Shown one piece after another: positions 1 through 5,658 of a DNA stretch of 8,222 bases (the first letter of the stretch is position 1; every line of letters begins with the position of its first letter). A model generated the notes under the pieces. It was not told the origin of the DNA. It ran no database searches and saw only the letters and a list, made by a program, of their open reading frames with translations. The translations under genes and the position numbers were made by a program. Origin of the DNA: Donghicola sp036139795 (GTDB lineage: Bacteria; Pseudomonadota; Alphaproteobacteria; Rhodobacterales; Rhodobacteraceae); assembly GCA_036139795.1 (NCBI GenBank), contig JAYZYX010000276.1:1-8222 (forward strand), written 5' to 3'.

Positions 1-426
1 ACCGTCCTGAAGAAAGCCCTTGTCCGATGCGGGAACCACAGTGAACAGCATGCCAAGGATCGCGCCGACGCCGATGCTGCCAGAGCCGTCGATCGGGTCG
101 ATGGCAACGTCATAGGCGCCGTCTTCGTTCAGGGTCAGAACCTCTTCGGATTCCTCGGATAACATCAGGCGCACGCCTGCGGCTTTCAGCACGTCGACCA
201 TGTAGACATGGGTGCCAAGGTCCAAAGCCTTTTGCTTGTCGCCGCTTTCATTGACGCCGACGATGGCTGCCGGATCACCATATAGCGCCCCTGCTGCCAG
301 ACGGTCCGCGATGGGCATCAGCGAATCCGCGATGGCCTGAATGATCTGCGCCGGACCACTGCGGCGAGCCAGATAATCGTTCAGCGGTTCTGCGGTGCAG
401 GGGGTGTGGTTCGTCAATTCCAGCAT
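1..426 (-). CDS. fbp: Class 1 fructose-1,6-bisphosphatase, N-terminal part (cut by left edge)
   Basis: Hydrolyses fructose 1,6-bisphosphate to fructose 6-phosphate and phosphate in the cytoplasm, for gluconeogenesis and related carbon metabolism. Translation from the ATG at 426-424 gives 142 residues starting MLELTNHTPC, and the frame is open to the window edge, so over half of the usual ~330-residue protein is missing. The segment SGDKQKALD (61-69), the SEE at 90-92 and the metal and phosphate signature DPIDGSGSI (110-118) match the class 1 FBPase/inositol phosphatase fold, where E. coli Fbp has DPLDGSSNI. The start fits the family N-terminus and has an AAGG-type ribosome site upstream. The gene is separated from the que operon by that operon's terminator, so it probably has its own promoter. 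The substrate could be a related sugar bisphosphate, but FBPase is the best call. This is read by eye without an alignment. Confidence 0.85.
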   Translation of the reverse strand, partial: MLELTNHTPCTAEPLNDYLARRSGPAQIIQAIADSLMPIADRLAAGALYGDPAAIVGVNESGDKQKALDLGTHVYMVDVLKAAGVRLMLSEESEEVLTLNEDGAYDVAIDPIDGSGSIGVGAILGMLFTVVPASDKGFLQDG

Positions 427-485
427 GGTCTGCCTTTCGTCTCAATGCCCTTTGCGCGGCCCTCTTGGGGCGCGTAATCGCGGTG

Positions 486-514
486 ACACTAGCCATAGCG
501 CCCCAAAGCAACAA
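486..514 (-). promoter_or_regulatory. Possible promoter of fbp
   Basis: On the minus strand, TTGTTG (514-509) is followed after 17 bases by TAGTGT (491-486). This is about 60 bases upstream of the fbp start and downstream of the queF terminator. Each box matches the sigma70 consensus at only three of six positions, so the call rests largely on position and spacing. Confidence 0.3.
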
Positions 515-557
515 GCGTGCAACGGGTCGCAAGGGCGGCTTTCACCCATGTTTGCGC

Positions 558-587
558 AAAACAAAAGGCGCCCGAATGGGGCGCCTT
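558..587 (-). terminator. Rho-independent terminator of the queCDEF operon
   Basis: On the minus strand a perfect 9-bp stem, AAGGCGCCC paired with GGGCGCCTT (plus-strand arms 565-573 and 579-587) around a 5-base loop, runs directly into TTTTGTTTT (566-558). It begins 8 bases after the queF stop codon. Strong GC stem, short loop and T-run are the textbook form. It marks queF as the last gene of the operon and insulates fbp. Confidence 0.88.
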
Positions 588-595
588 GGTGTGTC

Positions 596-1060
596 TTAGC
601 CGCGGCCACGGTAGGGCGGTACGCCTTGGTCGGGGATCCAGACCCCTTCGGGCATGGGGCCGGTCTGGTAATGTACATCAATCGGGATGCCGCCGCGCGG
701 ATACCAATAGCCGCCGATCCGCAGCCACTTTGGGTCCAGAAAATCGGCCAGACGCCGCGCGATCGAGATGGTGCAATCCTCATGGAAGGCCCCGTGATTG
801 CGGAACGAGCCAAGGAAAAGCTTCAGCGACTTGGATTCAACCAGCCATTCGCCCGGCACGTAGTCGATCATCAGGTGGGCAAAGTCGGGCTGGCCGGTCA
901 TCGGGCACAGCGAGGTGAACTAGGGCGCGGTGAAACGCACGTTGTAAAGGACGTCCGCCTGCGGGTTCTGCACGCGCTCCAGCTCGGCCTCATCGGGGCT
1001 TTGGGGCATGACGGTCGCGCCGCCAAGCTGCTTGAGGTTGCTATAGATGCTGTCGGTCAT
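596..1060 (-). pseudogene. queF: NADPH-dependent 7-cyano-7-deazaguanine reductase QueF, interrupted by an in-frame amber codon
   Basis: QueF reduces the nitrile of preQ0 to the amine of preQ1, the last free-base step before insertion into tRNA. From ATG 1060-1058 the frame encodes 154 residues to TAA at 598-596, the normal size for the short (unimodular) QueF type. Codon 47 is TAG (922-920), where B. subtilis QueF has the Glu of PEFTSLCP. Downstream, in the same frame, all key residues remain: catalytic Cys52, Asp59, the NADPH-binding motif ESKSLKLF (75-82), His93 and Glu94. A single G-to-T change (GAG to TAG) explains the lesion, with no frameshift. The next in-frame Met is residue 54, beyond Cys52, so reinitiation there could not give an active enzyme. 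Unless the codon is read through or is a sequencing error, the gene is null. It follows queE by 16 bases, with an AGGA upstream. Confidence 0.9.
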
Positions 1061-1076
1061 GGGTCAGTATCCTGTG

Positions 1077-1784
1077 TCAGACGCCGCGCTTGTTGCCCCA
1101 GATCAGGACATGCAGTTGCGGCAGGATGCGGGGGGCGAACCAGCGGTCCGCCATGGTCTTTTCGGTCAGCCAAAGCAAGCGGTCGGCCAAGGCTTGGGGA
1201 TCGACGGGCGTGTCGGGGTCTACCTCGGGGTTGCCCGGTTGCAGAAAGAACGGCAGGTCGGGGTAGGTGGCCTGTGCAGCCTTTGCCCAAAGGTAGTCCT
1301 GATCATCAAAGATCACGACTTTCATGACGATCTTGCCCGCGCCCTTTGCCATCTCAAGGCAGGTGTCCAGCGCGTCCCAGTCCACGACCTCGCCGCTGGA
1401 GGGGGGCTTGGGCGATAGAACTAGCGTGTCCAGTTCCGCAAACCACGGTTTGGCAATGCTGCCTTGGGTTTCGCAGGCAAAGCGATAGCCCATAGCCTTG
1501 CCGATGGTGATCAGAGGGCCAAAGTCCTGAATGGCAGGGTTGCCACCACTGAGGCTGACGGTCAGGGGCTGGCCGCCGGACAACTCGTCCACACGCTCCC
1601 ACACCTCTGCCGGTTGCATAGGGAACCATGTGTCGCGGTAGGCGCTGTCTACCGCGTGCAGGCTATCGCACCAGCTACAGCGGTAATCACAGCCGCCGGC
1701 GCGGACAAAGACGGTGGGCTCGCCAATCAAGGCACCTTCGCCTTGAATGGTGGGGCCGAAGATTTCGGCAATGCGTAGGGTCAT
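1077..1784 (-). CDS. queE: 7-carboxy-7-deazaguanine synthase QueE (radical SAM)
   Basis: Converts 6-carboxy-5,6,7,8-tetrahydropterin to 7-carboxy-7-deazaguanine by radical S-adenosylmethionine chemistry with a 4Fe-4S cluster. The 235-residue protein (E. coli ~223, B. subtilis ~243) starts MTLRIAEIFGPTIQGEG, a typical QueE N-terminus. The cluster motif CxxxCxxC is Cys32, Cys36 and Cys39 within GCDYRCSWCD. Further family motifs are SGGNPA (79-84, SAM-binding GGE-like region), CETQGS (104-109), LSPKPP (123-128) and QLHVLIWGNK near the C-terminus. The ATG at 1784-1782 overlaps the queD stop as ATGA, which suggests translational coupling. Nothing is missing. Product feeds QueC. Confidence 0.95.
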   Translation of the reverse strand: MTLRIAEIFGPTIQGEGALIGEPTVFVRAGGCDYRCSWCDSLHAVDSAYRDTWFPMQPAEVWERVDELSGGQPLTVSLSGGNPAIQDFGPLITIGKAMGYRFACETQGSIAKPWFAELDTLVLSPKPPSSGEVVDWDALDTCLEMAKGAGKIVMKVVIFDDQDYLWAKAAQATYPDLPFFLQPGNPEVDPDTPVDPQALADRLLWLTEKTMADRWFAPRILPQLHVLIWGNKRGV

Positions 1785-2134
1785 AGACGGTACTCTGCCC
1801 AGGTTTTCGGAGTTTCACTGACCTTCACCGCACTGGTTTCGGGCCAGCGGGATTTGCACCAGTCAAAGAAGTGCTTGGCCATGTTCTCGGCGGTCGAATG
1901 GCCTTCCATCACGTCGTTCAGGTGACGGTGATCGAAGGTGTCGTCGATATAGGTCTTCAGTGGTTTAAGCTCATGATAGTCGCGCACAAAGCCGTCGCTG
2001 TTCAGTGTGGCTGATGCCAGTTCCACCACCACGATATAATTGTGCCCGTGCAGGCGGGCGCACTGGTGGTCATCGGGTAAGTGGGTCAACTGGTGCGAGG
2101 CGGAAAAGTGGAATTCCTTGCTGATCCGGAACAT
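1781..2134 (-). CDS. queD: 6-carboxy-5,6,7,8-tetrahydropterin synthase QueD
   Basis: Converts 7,8-dihydroneopterin triphosphate to 6-carboxytetrahydropterin, the first dedicated step of 7-deazaguanine synthesis. 117 residues, about the usual 120. With the ATG at 2134-2132 as Met1, the zinc ligands are His14, His29 and His31 (the last two in the LHGHN motif). The catalytic Cys is Cys25, the Asp-His pair is in DHRHLN (68-73), and the pterin-binding Glu is Glu107 in SETP. I chose this ATG because it forms TGATG with the queC stop (one-base overlap) and gives the family start MFRISKEFHFSASH. A GTG one codon upstream (2137) would add a single residue. The related enzyme PTPS is excluded by the CxxxHGH spacing and by the queC/queE neighbours. 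Confidence 0.95.
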   Translation of the reverse strand: MFRISKEFHFSASHQLTHLPDDHQCARLHGHNYIVVVELASATLNSDGFVRDYHELKPLKTYIDDTFDHRHLNDVMEGHSTAENMAKHFFDWCKSRWPETSAVKVSETPKTWAEYRL

Positions 2135-2844
2135 CACTTCGCTCCTTTCGCGGCGGCGTCCGCCACGGCCTTTTCCCAGAAATCCGGGTCTTCGTAGATT
2201 GTGGGGTCTTCGACGCCTGCCAGATGGAATGCCTCGCGCCGTTCAACGCAGGTGCCGCAGCGGCCGCAGTGATGTGCGCCGCCTTTGTAGCAAGACCAAG
2301 TGTCGGCAAAGGGCGTGTTGTGTTTCGCCCCTTCGGTCACGATGTCCGCTTTGCTGCGGTGGACGAAGGGCGTGTAAAGCGACACGTCCGCGTAGCCGTC
2401 AAGGGCAGCCTTTTGCATGACCTCGAAGGCCTGCGTAAAGGCAGGGCGGCAGTCGGGGTAGATAAAGTGGTCCCCCCCATGCACGGCGGTCGCCACAGCG
2501 TCATCCTTATTCGCGGCTGCCACGCCAAAGGCGATGGCCAGCATGATGGCGTTGCGGTTGGGGACCACGGTGATCTTCATGGTCTCTTCCGCGTAGTGAC
2601 CGTCCGGCACGTCGATGTTGTCCGTCAGGGCCGAGCCGGTCAGCGCGGCGCCGATCGGGCGCATGTCGATGATGTCATGGGGCACGCCTAGGCGCGTTGC
2701 GGCGCGGGCCGCATAGTCCAGTTCCTTGCGGTGGCGCTGTCCGTAGTCGAAAGACACCAGACGGGTCAGCGTGTGCTGGTCGGCCACCATGTGGGCGAGG
2801 GATACGGAATCCAGTCCGCCCGAGCAGATTACGATCGTTTTCAT
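2134..2844 (-). CDS. queC: 7-cyano-7-deazaguanine (preQ0) synthase QueC
   Basis: ATP-dependent, ammonia-using enzyme that turns 7-carboxy-7-deazaguanine into preQ0. 236 residues from the ATG at 2844-2842. The PP-loop SGGLDS lies at 8-13, and the C-terminal zinc site is Cys185, Cys193, Cys196 and Cys199 (SCYKGGAHHCGRCGTC). VPNRNAIML and HGGDHFIYPDCRPAF are typical QueC segments. Two ATGs stand side by side (2847 and 2844). The second has five bases to the AAGGGA ribosome site and gives the family start MKTIVICSGGLDS, while the first would add one Met. First gene of the operon: 60-70 bases upstream is the end of the GST gene's terminator hairpin. No preQ1 riboswitch fold was recognisable in the leader. 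Confidence 0.95.
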   Translation of the reverse strand: MKTIVICSGGLDSVSLAHMVADQHTLTRLVSFDYGQRHRKELDYAARAATRLGVPHDIIDMRPIGAALTGSALTDNIDVPDGHYAEETMKITVVPNRNAIMLAIAFGVAAANKDDAVATAVHGGDHFIYPDCRPAFTQAFEVMQKAALDGYADVSLYTPFVHRSKADIVTEGAKHNTPFADTWSCYKGGAHHCGRCGTCVERREAFHLAGVEDPTIYEDPDFWEKAVADAAAKGAK

Positions 2845-2896
2845 CATTGTCCCTTGTTTTGATGTACCGGGTAGGCTGCGACCGGTGTGCGGGGGC

Positions 2897-2924
2897 CATA
2901 TAACGAAACCGCGCCGCCCTGCAA
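2897..2924 (-). promoter_or_regulatory. Possible queC promoter overlapping the GST terminator hairpin
   Basis: On the minus strand TTGCAG (2924-2919) and TATATG (2902-2897) are 16 bases apart and would start transcription about 40 bases before queC. The -35 box sits inside the loop and right arm of the upstream terminator hairpin. Boxes are imperfect, and the support is position plus the need for a promoter here. Confidence 0.28.
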
Positions 2925-2937
2925 GCAGGACGGCGCG
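2902..2937 (-). terminator. Probable intrinsic terminator of the yghU-like GST gene
   Basis: Starting 27 bases after the GST stop, the minus strand has a GC-rich hairpin (plus-strand 2910-2937). The outer stem is 7 bp, then there is one mismatch, then 4 bp around a 4-base loop. It is followed on the minus strand by the broken T-tract TTTCGTTAT. The stem is strong but the T-tract is interrupted, so termination may be partial and read into queC. Confidence 0.6.
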
Positions 2938-2964
2938 AAAGTCGCTGTCATGTGACTGACGGGA

Positions 2965-3801
2965 TCAGAGGCCGAGGGCTTTGAAGTCCGCTGCGCTGTG
3001 GCGTTCGGGCAGGGCACCTTCGGCGGTGCGGTTCACGATGCTGCCACGCTTGACCGCAGGGCGGGCCGCCAGATCGGCGGCCCAACGGGTGACGTTTTCG
3101 TATTCTGCCACGTTCAGGAACTTGTCCGAGCCGCTGTAAAGACGGCCTCCGACCAGACCGCCGTACCACGGGTAGATCGCCATATCCGCGATGGAATAGT
3201 CGTCACCGGCCACGAACTTGCGATCCGCCAGATTGGTGTCCAGAACGTGTAGCTGACGCTTGGTCTCCATAGTGAAACGGTCGATGGCGTATTTGATCTT
3301 TTCAGGCGCGTAGGCGAAGAAATGGCCAAAGCCGCCACCCACATAGGGGCCAGAGCCCATCTGCCAGAACAGCCAGTTAAACGCCTCGGCGCGGGCGGGT
3401 CCGCTTGCGGGCAGGAAGGCACCGAATTTTTCCGCCAGATAGGTCAGGATCGAGCCGCTCTCGAACAGGCGCGTGCCGGTGTCGTAGTCGAACAGGGCAG
3501 GGATCTTGGAGTTCGGGTTGATCCCGACAAAGCCGCTGCCGAACTGGTCGCCGTCACCGATCTTGATCAGCCATGCGTCATAGTCCGCGCCGGTGTGACC
3601 TGCTTCTAGCAGCTCTTCCAGCAGGATGGTGACTTTCTGGCCGTTAGGCGTGCCCATGGAATACAGCTGCAGGGCATGATCGCCCTTGGGCAGTTCCTTG
3701 TCGTGGGTCGCACCCGAGACAGGACGGTTGATGTTGGCGAACTCGCCGCCGTTGCCTTTTTCCCAGGTCCAGACTTCGGGGGGCGTGTAAGTGTCGGCCA
3801 T
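2965..3801 (-). CDS. yghU: YghU-type glutathione S-transferase / disulfide-bond reductase
   Basis: Member of the Nu-class GSTs. E. coli YghU binds two glutathiones, has disulfide-bond reductase activity with little classical transferase activity, and acts in the cytoplasm. From ATG 3801-3799 the protein is 278 residues (E. coli 288) and matches YghU along its length: VWTWEKGNGGEFANINRPVSG near the start, YSMGTPNGQKVT (47-58), NPNSKIPAL (95-103, with the cis-Pro), FESGS (113-117), then the helical C-terminal domain with GDDYSIADMAI (199-209) and RPAVKRG. Thr51, Asn23 and Asn25 correspond to the glutathione-site residues of YghU. I chose this start rather than the in-frame ATG 18 codons upstream because MADTYTPPEVW fits the family and AGAGG lies 7 bases before it. 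It is divergent from the uronate operon and unrelated to it in function. Confidence 0.92.
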   Translation of the reverse strand: MADTYTPPEVWTWEKGNGGEFANINRPVSGATHDKELPKGDHALQLYSMGTPNGQKVTILLEELLEAGHTGADYDAWLIKIGDGDQFGSGFVGINPNSKIPALFDYDTGTRLFESGSILTYLAEKFGAFLPASGPARAEAFNWLFWQMGSGPYVGGGFGHFFAYAPEKIKYAIDRFTMETKRQLHVLDTNLADRKFVAGDDYSIADMAIYPWYGGLVGGRLYSGSDKFLNVAEYENVTRWAADLAARPAVKRGSIVNRTAEGALPERHSAADFKALGL

Positions 3802-3922
3802 CGAAATACCTCTTTGAACAAGCGTTGGACGCATACTTAAGGAGTTTGCCCGCAAAAGACACGGGGGCGGCGCGTCTTTTCTGTGAGCTGGTGCGAAGGC
3901 CTCTGTGCGCCAAAATCCGAAT

Positions 3923-3937
3923 CAACTTGTATGATGA
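3923..3937 (+). promoter_or_regulatory. Upstream arm of a 15-bp inverted repeat, probable repressor operator O1
   Basis: CAACTTGTATGATGA at 3923-3937 is the exact reverse complement of 4033-4047. The centres are 110 bases apart, about 10.5 helical turns. The TTGTATGAT core resembles half-sites I associate with FCD-subfamily GntR regulators of sugar-acid genes. No regulator gene is in the window, so the family is a guess. It could serve as a remote looping operator or act on the divergent side. Confidence 0.6.
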
Positions 3938-4012
3938 CTAATCAAGATGCTGCGAGCGCATTGTGGCTAAATACAATTGAAATAAGGTTAATCGGGAAAG
4001 TCAGATGATGTA

Positions 4013-4042
4013 TTGACAGATAGTCTCTAAATTCATCATACA
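4013..4042 (+). promoter_or_regulatory. Probable sigma70-type promoter of the uronate operon
   Basis: A consensus -35 box TTGACA (4013-4018) is followed after 18 bases by CATACA (4037-4042), a weak -10 with three of six matches, including the key second A. Transcription would begin near 4049, leaving a leader of about 40 bases. The -10 lies inside operator O2, so a bound repressor would block polymerase. The weak -10 could mean that an activator helps. Confidence 0.5.
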
Positions 4043-4047
4043 AGTTG
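4033..4047 (+). promoter_or_regulatory. Downstream arm of the 15-bp inverted repeat, probable operator O2
   Basis: TCATCATACAAGTTG, the exact reverse complement of 3923-3937, covers the probable -10 of the dctP promoter. Its edge holds a small dyad, ACAAGTTGT (4040-4048), typical of a site for a dimeric regulator. A degenerate relative, ATACAATTG, occurs between the arms at 3971-3979. Confidence 0.62.
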
Positions 4048-4090
4048 TCACGTTAGATGGCGCTGTTCTGGCGCCGAGGGAGGACTAGTT

Positions 4091-5071
4091 ATGATGCATA
4101 TTTCCAAGATTGCCGCCGTCTCTGTGCTGGCACTGACCGCTGTTGCAGGTGCTGCCGGTGCCGAAGAATGGCGCGGTTGGGCGATCCACCCCGAGGATTA
4201 CCCGAACACTGTCGCCATGCAGGCGTTCGCTGACAAAGTGGCCGAAGTCACCGAAGGTCGCGTGACCCCTACCGTTTATGCGAACGGCATTCTGGGCAGC
4301 CAGCCCGACGCGATCGAGCAGGTGCGCAGCGGCGCGCTGGCTTGGGCGAACTTCAACATGGGCCCGATGGGCGAGATCGTTCCCGCGACCAACGTTCTGT
4401 CGCTGCCCTTCATCTTCCGCGATGTCGAGCAGATGCACCACGCGATGGACGGCGCCGTTGGCCAGCAGTTCAGCGATGCGCTGACTGAGGCGGGCATTGT
4501 GGCTCTGTCGTGGTACGACAGCGGCTCGCGCAGCTTCTACAACACCAAAAAGCCGATCCACTCGCCTGCCGATATGGAAGGCATGAAGTTCCGCGTGATG
4601 AACAACGATCTCTACGTGCAGATGGTTGACCAACTGGGCGGCAACGCGACCCCGATGGCATACGGCGAAGTTTACCAGTCGCTGCAGACCGGTGTGATCG
4701 ACGGCGCAGAGAACAACTACCCCTCGTATGAAAGCTCGAACCACTACGAGGTTGCCAAGTACTACTCGGTCACCAACCACCTGATCATCCCCGAGTGCCT
4801 CTGTGTGGCCGCGTCGGTTTGGGAAGGCGTGTCGGATGAGGACAAAGTTGCGATCAAAGCAGCCGCAATGGAATCCGCCCAGTTGCAGCGTCAACTGTGG
4901 GCCGAGCGTGAAGGCGTCAGCCTTGAGAAGGTGAAAGCCTCGGGTGTGGAAGTGAACAACGTGGATGATCCGGCGGCGTTCCAGTCGGCTATGGGTCCGA
5001 TCTACGACGGCTTTATCGCCGCGAACCCCGATCTGGCGCAGCTGATCGCTGAAATTCAGGCCACCGAATAA
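4091..5071 (+). CDS. dctP: TRAP transporter periplasmic solute-binding protein, probably for D-glucuronate/D-galacturonate
   Basis: Periplasmic receptor of a sodium-coupled tripartite (TRAP) carrier. 326 residues, with a signal peptide: positive start MMHISK, hydrophobic 7-20, AGA before the likely cut after residue 24. DctP/SiaP-family hallmarks are GRVTPTVYANGILGS, the ligand carboxylate-binding Arg168 in KFRVMNN, GEVYQSLQTGVIDGAENN (192-209) and a C-terminal domain of usual length. TRAP binding proteins of this type encoded next to uronate dehydrogenase have been shown to bind D-glucuronate and D-galacturonate, and the neighbour here is Udh, hence the substrate call. The sequence alone shows only an organic or sugar-acid binder. 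GGGAGGA lies six bases before the ATG; a second ATG follows at 4094. A stem-loop follows the stop, consistent with extra output of the binding protein over the membrane subunits. Confidence 0.93.
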   Translation: MMHISKIAAVSVLALTAVAGAAGAEEWRGWAIHPEDYPNTVAMQAFADKVAEVTEGRVTPTVYANGILGSQPDAIEQVRSGALAWANFNMGPMGEIVPATNVLSLPFIFRDVEQMHHAMDGAVGQQFSDALTEAGIVALSWYDSGSRSFYNTKKPIHSPADMEGMKFRVMNNDLYVQMVDQLGGNATPMAYGEVYQSLQTGVIDGAENNYPSYESSNHYEVAKYYSVTNHLIIPECLCVAASVWEGVSDEDKVAIKAAAMESAQLQRQLWAEREGVSLEKVKASGVEVNNVDDPAAFQSAMGPIYDGFIAANPDLAQLIAEIQATE

Positions 5072-5088
5072 GGTCTGCATGAAACATG

Positions 5089-5116
5089 GCGCGTGGCGGC
5101 CTTAGCTGCCGCGCGC
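5089..5116 (+). other. Intercistronic stem-loop between dctP and dctQ
   Basis: A 12-bp stem (two G-U pairs) with loop CTTA runs from 5089 to 5116, 17 bases after the dctP stop and 23 bases before dctQ. No T-run follows, so full termination is unlikely. By analogy with other binding-protein operons, it may protect the dctP mRNA 3' end or attenuate downstream expression. Confidence 0.7.
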
Positions 5117-5139
5117 TGATTTATCGGCGGGGGAATTGA

Positions 5140-5658
5140 ATGACGACTGAAAAACTAACGCCGCACGGGCCGGTTTACCGCGTGCTTGCCGCTATTGCGC
5201 AGACTTGTCTGGTCTGTGCAGGCGTGATGCTGGTGACCTTGATCCTGATCTTTGGCTGGCTGGTCTGGGGCCGCTATGTGATGAACGACACCCCCACATG
5301 GGTCGAGCAATTGTCCCTGTTGCTGGTGGTCTGGATCACCTTTCTGGGCGCGGCTGCAGGTGTGTGGAACAAAAGCCACCTGTCCATCGATTTTATCCGC
5401 GAAATGCTGCCTGATCCTTTGCGCGTGCCGATGCGTTGGCTGGCAGTGATTGGCGTGCTGATCTTCGGCGGCTTCCTTGCTTGGCAGGGCTATGTGCTGG
5501 CCGAAAAGACGTGGCCCCGTGTGATCCCGATGCTTGGCATCAATGAAGGCTGGCGCGCGGTGCCGATGGCCATCTGCGGTGCCCTGTCGGTGGTCTTTTC
5601 CCTCTACCATCTGGGCGAGTTGGCCCGTGGTGAATACCAGCTAGTAGGAGAGCCGTAA
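5140..5658 (+). CDS. dctQ: TRAP transporter small membrane subunit (DctQ)
   Basis: Inner-membrane small subunit that pairs with DctM in the TRAP carrier. 172 residues with four hydrophobic helices at about 19-45, 56-76, 97-121 and 138-159, the normal DctQ topology. The stretch WVEQLSLLLVVWITFLGAA (54-72) leading into GVWNKSHLSIDF is the usual family signature. The start at 5140 has only a loose G-rich ribosome site (GGCGGGGG), weaker than that of dctP, in line with lower production. Its TAA stop abuts the GTG of dctM with no spacer, so the two are probably translationally coupled. Confidence 0.93.
   Translation: MTTEKLTPHGPVYRVLAAIAQTCLVCAGVMLVTLILIFGWLVWGRYVMNDTPTWVEQLSLLLVVWITFLGAAAGVWNKSHLSIDFIREMLPDPLRVPMRWLAVIGVLIFGGFLAWQGYVLAEKTWPRVIPMLGINEGWRAVPMAICGALSVVFSLYHLGELARGEYQLVGEP

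Noticed and set aside
596..901. 101-residue ORF starting MTGQPDFAH taken as an independent small gene
   Set aside because: It is the 3' part of queF after the amber codon. It begins beyond the catalytic Cys and lacks a credible own ribosome site.
900..930. Frameshift as the cause of the queF break
   Set aside because: Translation stays in the same frame before and after TAG with full family similarity on both sides, so the lesion is a base substitution, not an indel.
395..1327. 310-residue open frame on the plus strand across queF/queE
   Set aside because: Antisense to clearly recognisable que genes. It has no family resemblance, and long antisense frames are expected in high-GC DNA with G/C-rich third positions. 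It also spans the fbp start and the queF terminator.
2845..2910. preQ1 riboswitch upstream of queC
   Set aside because: The leader is short. I could not find the small pseudoknot pattern with its A-rich tail or the C-rich binding loop.
3845..3856. TTTGC-CC-GCAAA dyad upstream of the GST gene as an operator
   Set aside because: Arms of only 5 bp, single copy and no clear promoter boxes around it. Too weak to call.
4085..5080. 331-residue open frame on the minus strand, slightly longer than dctP itself
   Set aside because: Exact shadow of dctP, rich in His, Arg and Val with no recognisable motif. The plus-strand frame has a signal peptide, a ribosome site and TRAP motifs.
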